Part shown: piece by piece, positions 32,028 through 32,538 of the stretch
Layout of the letters: every line of letters begins with the position of its first letter
Numbering within the stretch: the first letter of the stretch is position 1
Notes under the pieces: generated by a model
Databases searched by the model: none
The model's input: the letters and a program-made list of their open reading frames with translations, nothing else
Told to the model about the DNA's origin: nothing
Translations under genes and position numbers: made by a program
From: Ophiostoma sp. CBS 140.51
Lineage: Eukaryota > Ascomycota > Sordariomycetes > Ophiostomatales > Ophiostomataceae
Reading direction: 5' to 3'
NCBI GenBank assembly: GCA_029298735.1
Contig: JANSLP010000352.1
Span: 1-32,538, forward strand
Length of the DNA stretch: 32,538 bases

Positions 32028-32538
32028 TTTTGTAGTAGTCTGAGAAGGTTATGAACGCCTAGATCGGAGGCACATAATTTAAAATCAGTAATCAGTTTGT
32101 AAATGCTGTGTGTACGGCGGCCGCATGTGCACTTCTTGTGTCTTTGTGTTTGATTTTCATTGTTTTGGCCGTCCTCGTATCTTGCAGGTCTGGATGGGCA
32201 AATGGAATTGGGAACATCTTCCTCCATGTTCGGCCATTGAGGTAAGGACCCCATCACTCCTCGTTAAATCTACTTCCGACGAATTGGATGCGCGTTAATA
32301 CGAATTAGGAAGATGCAAGACACAAAATGGATTAATTAGCAGTGCTAAGCCGAGACCAAACACAACACAAAAGTCCCAACTTCCAGCTCATATGATAGGC
32401 TTCCCCGCTTCTCCGCAAAATGAGAACTGGGTTCTCGTCTACGGTTGACCAAACGTAGACTGTGCCAAAACACTTTTCAGGTCGCATTTTTGTCACTAGA
32501 TGCACACCACCCCCGGGAGGCGTATGGTGGATAAAAAA
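32028..32538. other. Right-edge intergenic region
   Basis: About 510 bp after the ALDH stop to the window edge. Only short open frames without recognisable motifs occur. The AT-rich stretch at 32070-32105 fits an ALDH 3' end. Confidence 0.45.

Overview
The window looks like nuclear DNA of a filamentous ascomycete (Pezizomycotina, probably Sordariomycetes). The genes are broken by many short introns (mostly 55-150 nt) with GTRNGT donors, CTAAC/CTGAC branch points and YAG acceptors. The proteins belong to fungal families, and there are no bacterial-style operons. I could not identify the species. I saw no convincing tRNA, rRNA, CRISPR array or intact transposon.

Left block (1-11.4 kb) is conserved housekeeping: an unrecognised low-complexity protein (1327-2211 +), the ER glucosyltransferase ALG10/DIE2 (minus), a six-exon gene for cytochrome bc1 subunit 10 (QCR10, minus) that simple ORF finding misses, Mediator subunit MED4 (+), a class I glutamine amidotransferase (minus) and the DHH-family exopolyphosphatase PPX1 (+).

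Middle block (11.6-25.5 kb) looks accessory. A zinc-finger/winged-helix/ankyrin protein (minus) resembles a fungal NLR without its NACHT NTPase. It carries about eleven near-identical 99-bp ankyrin units and has a broken 3' end. It lies head-to-head with a 1053-residue intracellular subtilase fused to a large N-terminal domain (+, catalytic triad intact). Next come the decayed last exon of an MFS sugar transporter, about 1.3 kb of apparently empty DNA, and a 16-exon SLIP-GC-like (dynamin-type) GTPase of about 1004 residues. These architectures recur in fungal self/non-self recognition and cell-death systems. That reading is inference from family and context, but it is the best candidate here for an undescribed system.

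Right block (25.9-32.0 kb) is metabolic: a membrane cytochrome P450 (minus) divergent from a zinc alcohol dehydrogenase (+), followed by an aldehyde dehydrogenase (+). Together they could oxidise a C-H group to alcohol, aldehyde and acid. The substrate is unknown.

Exon boundaries were worked out by hand from splice signals, frame continuity and family similarity. Each spliced total is a whole number of codons. The weakest stretch is 24.13-24.48 kb of the GTPase gene.
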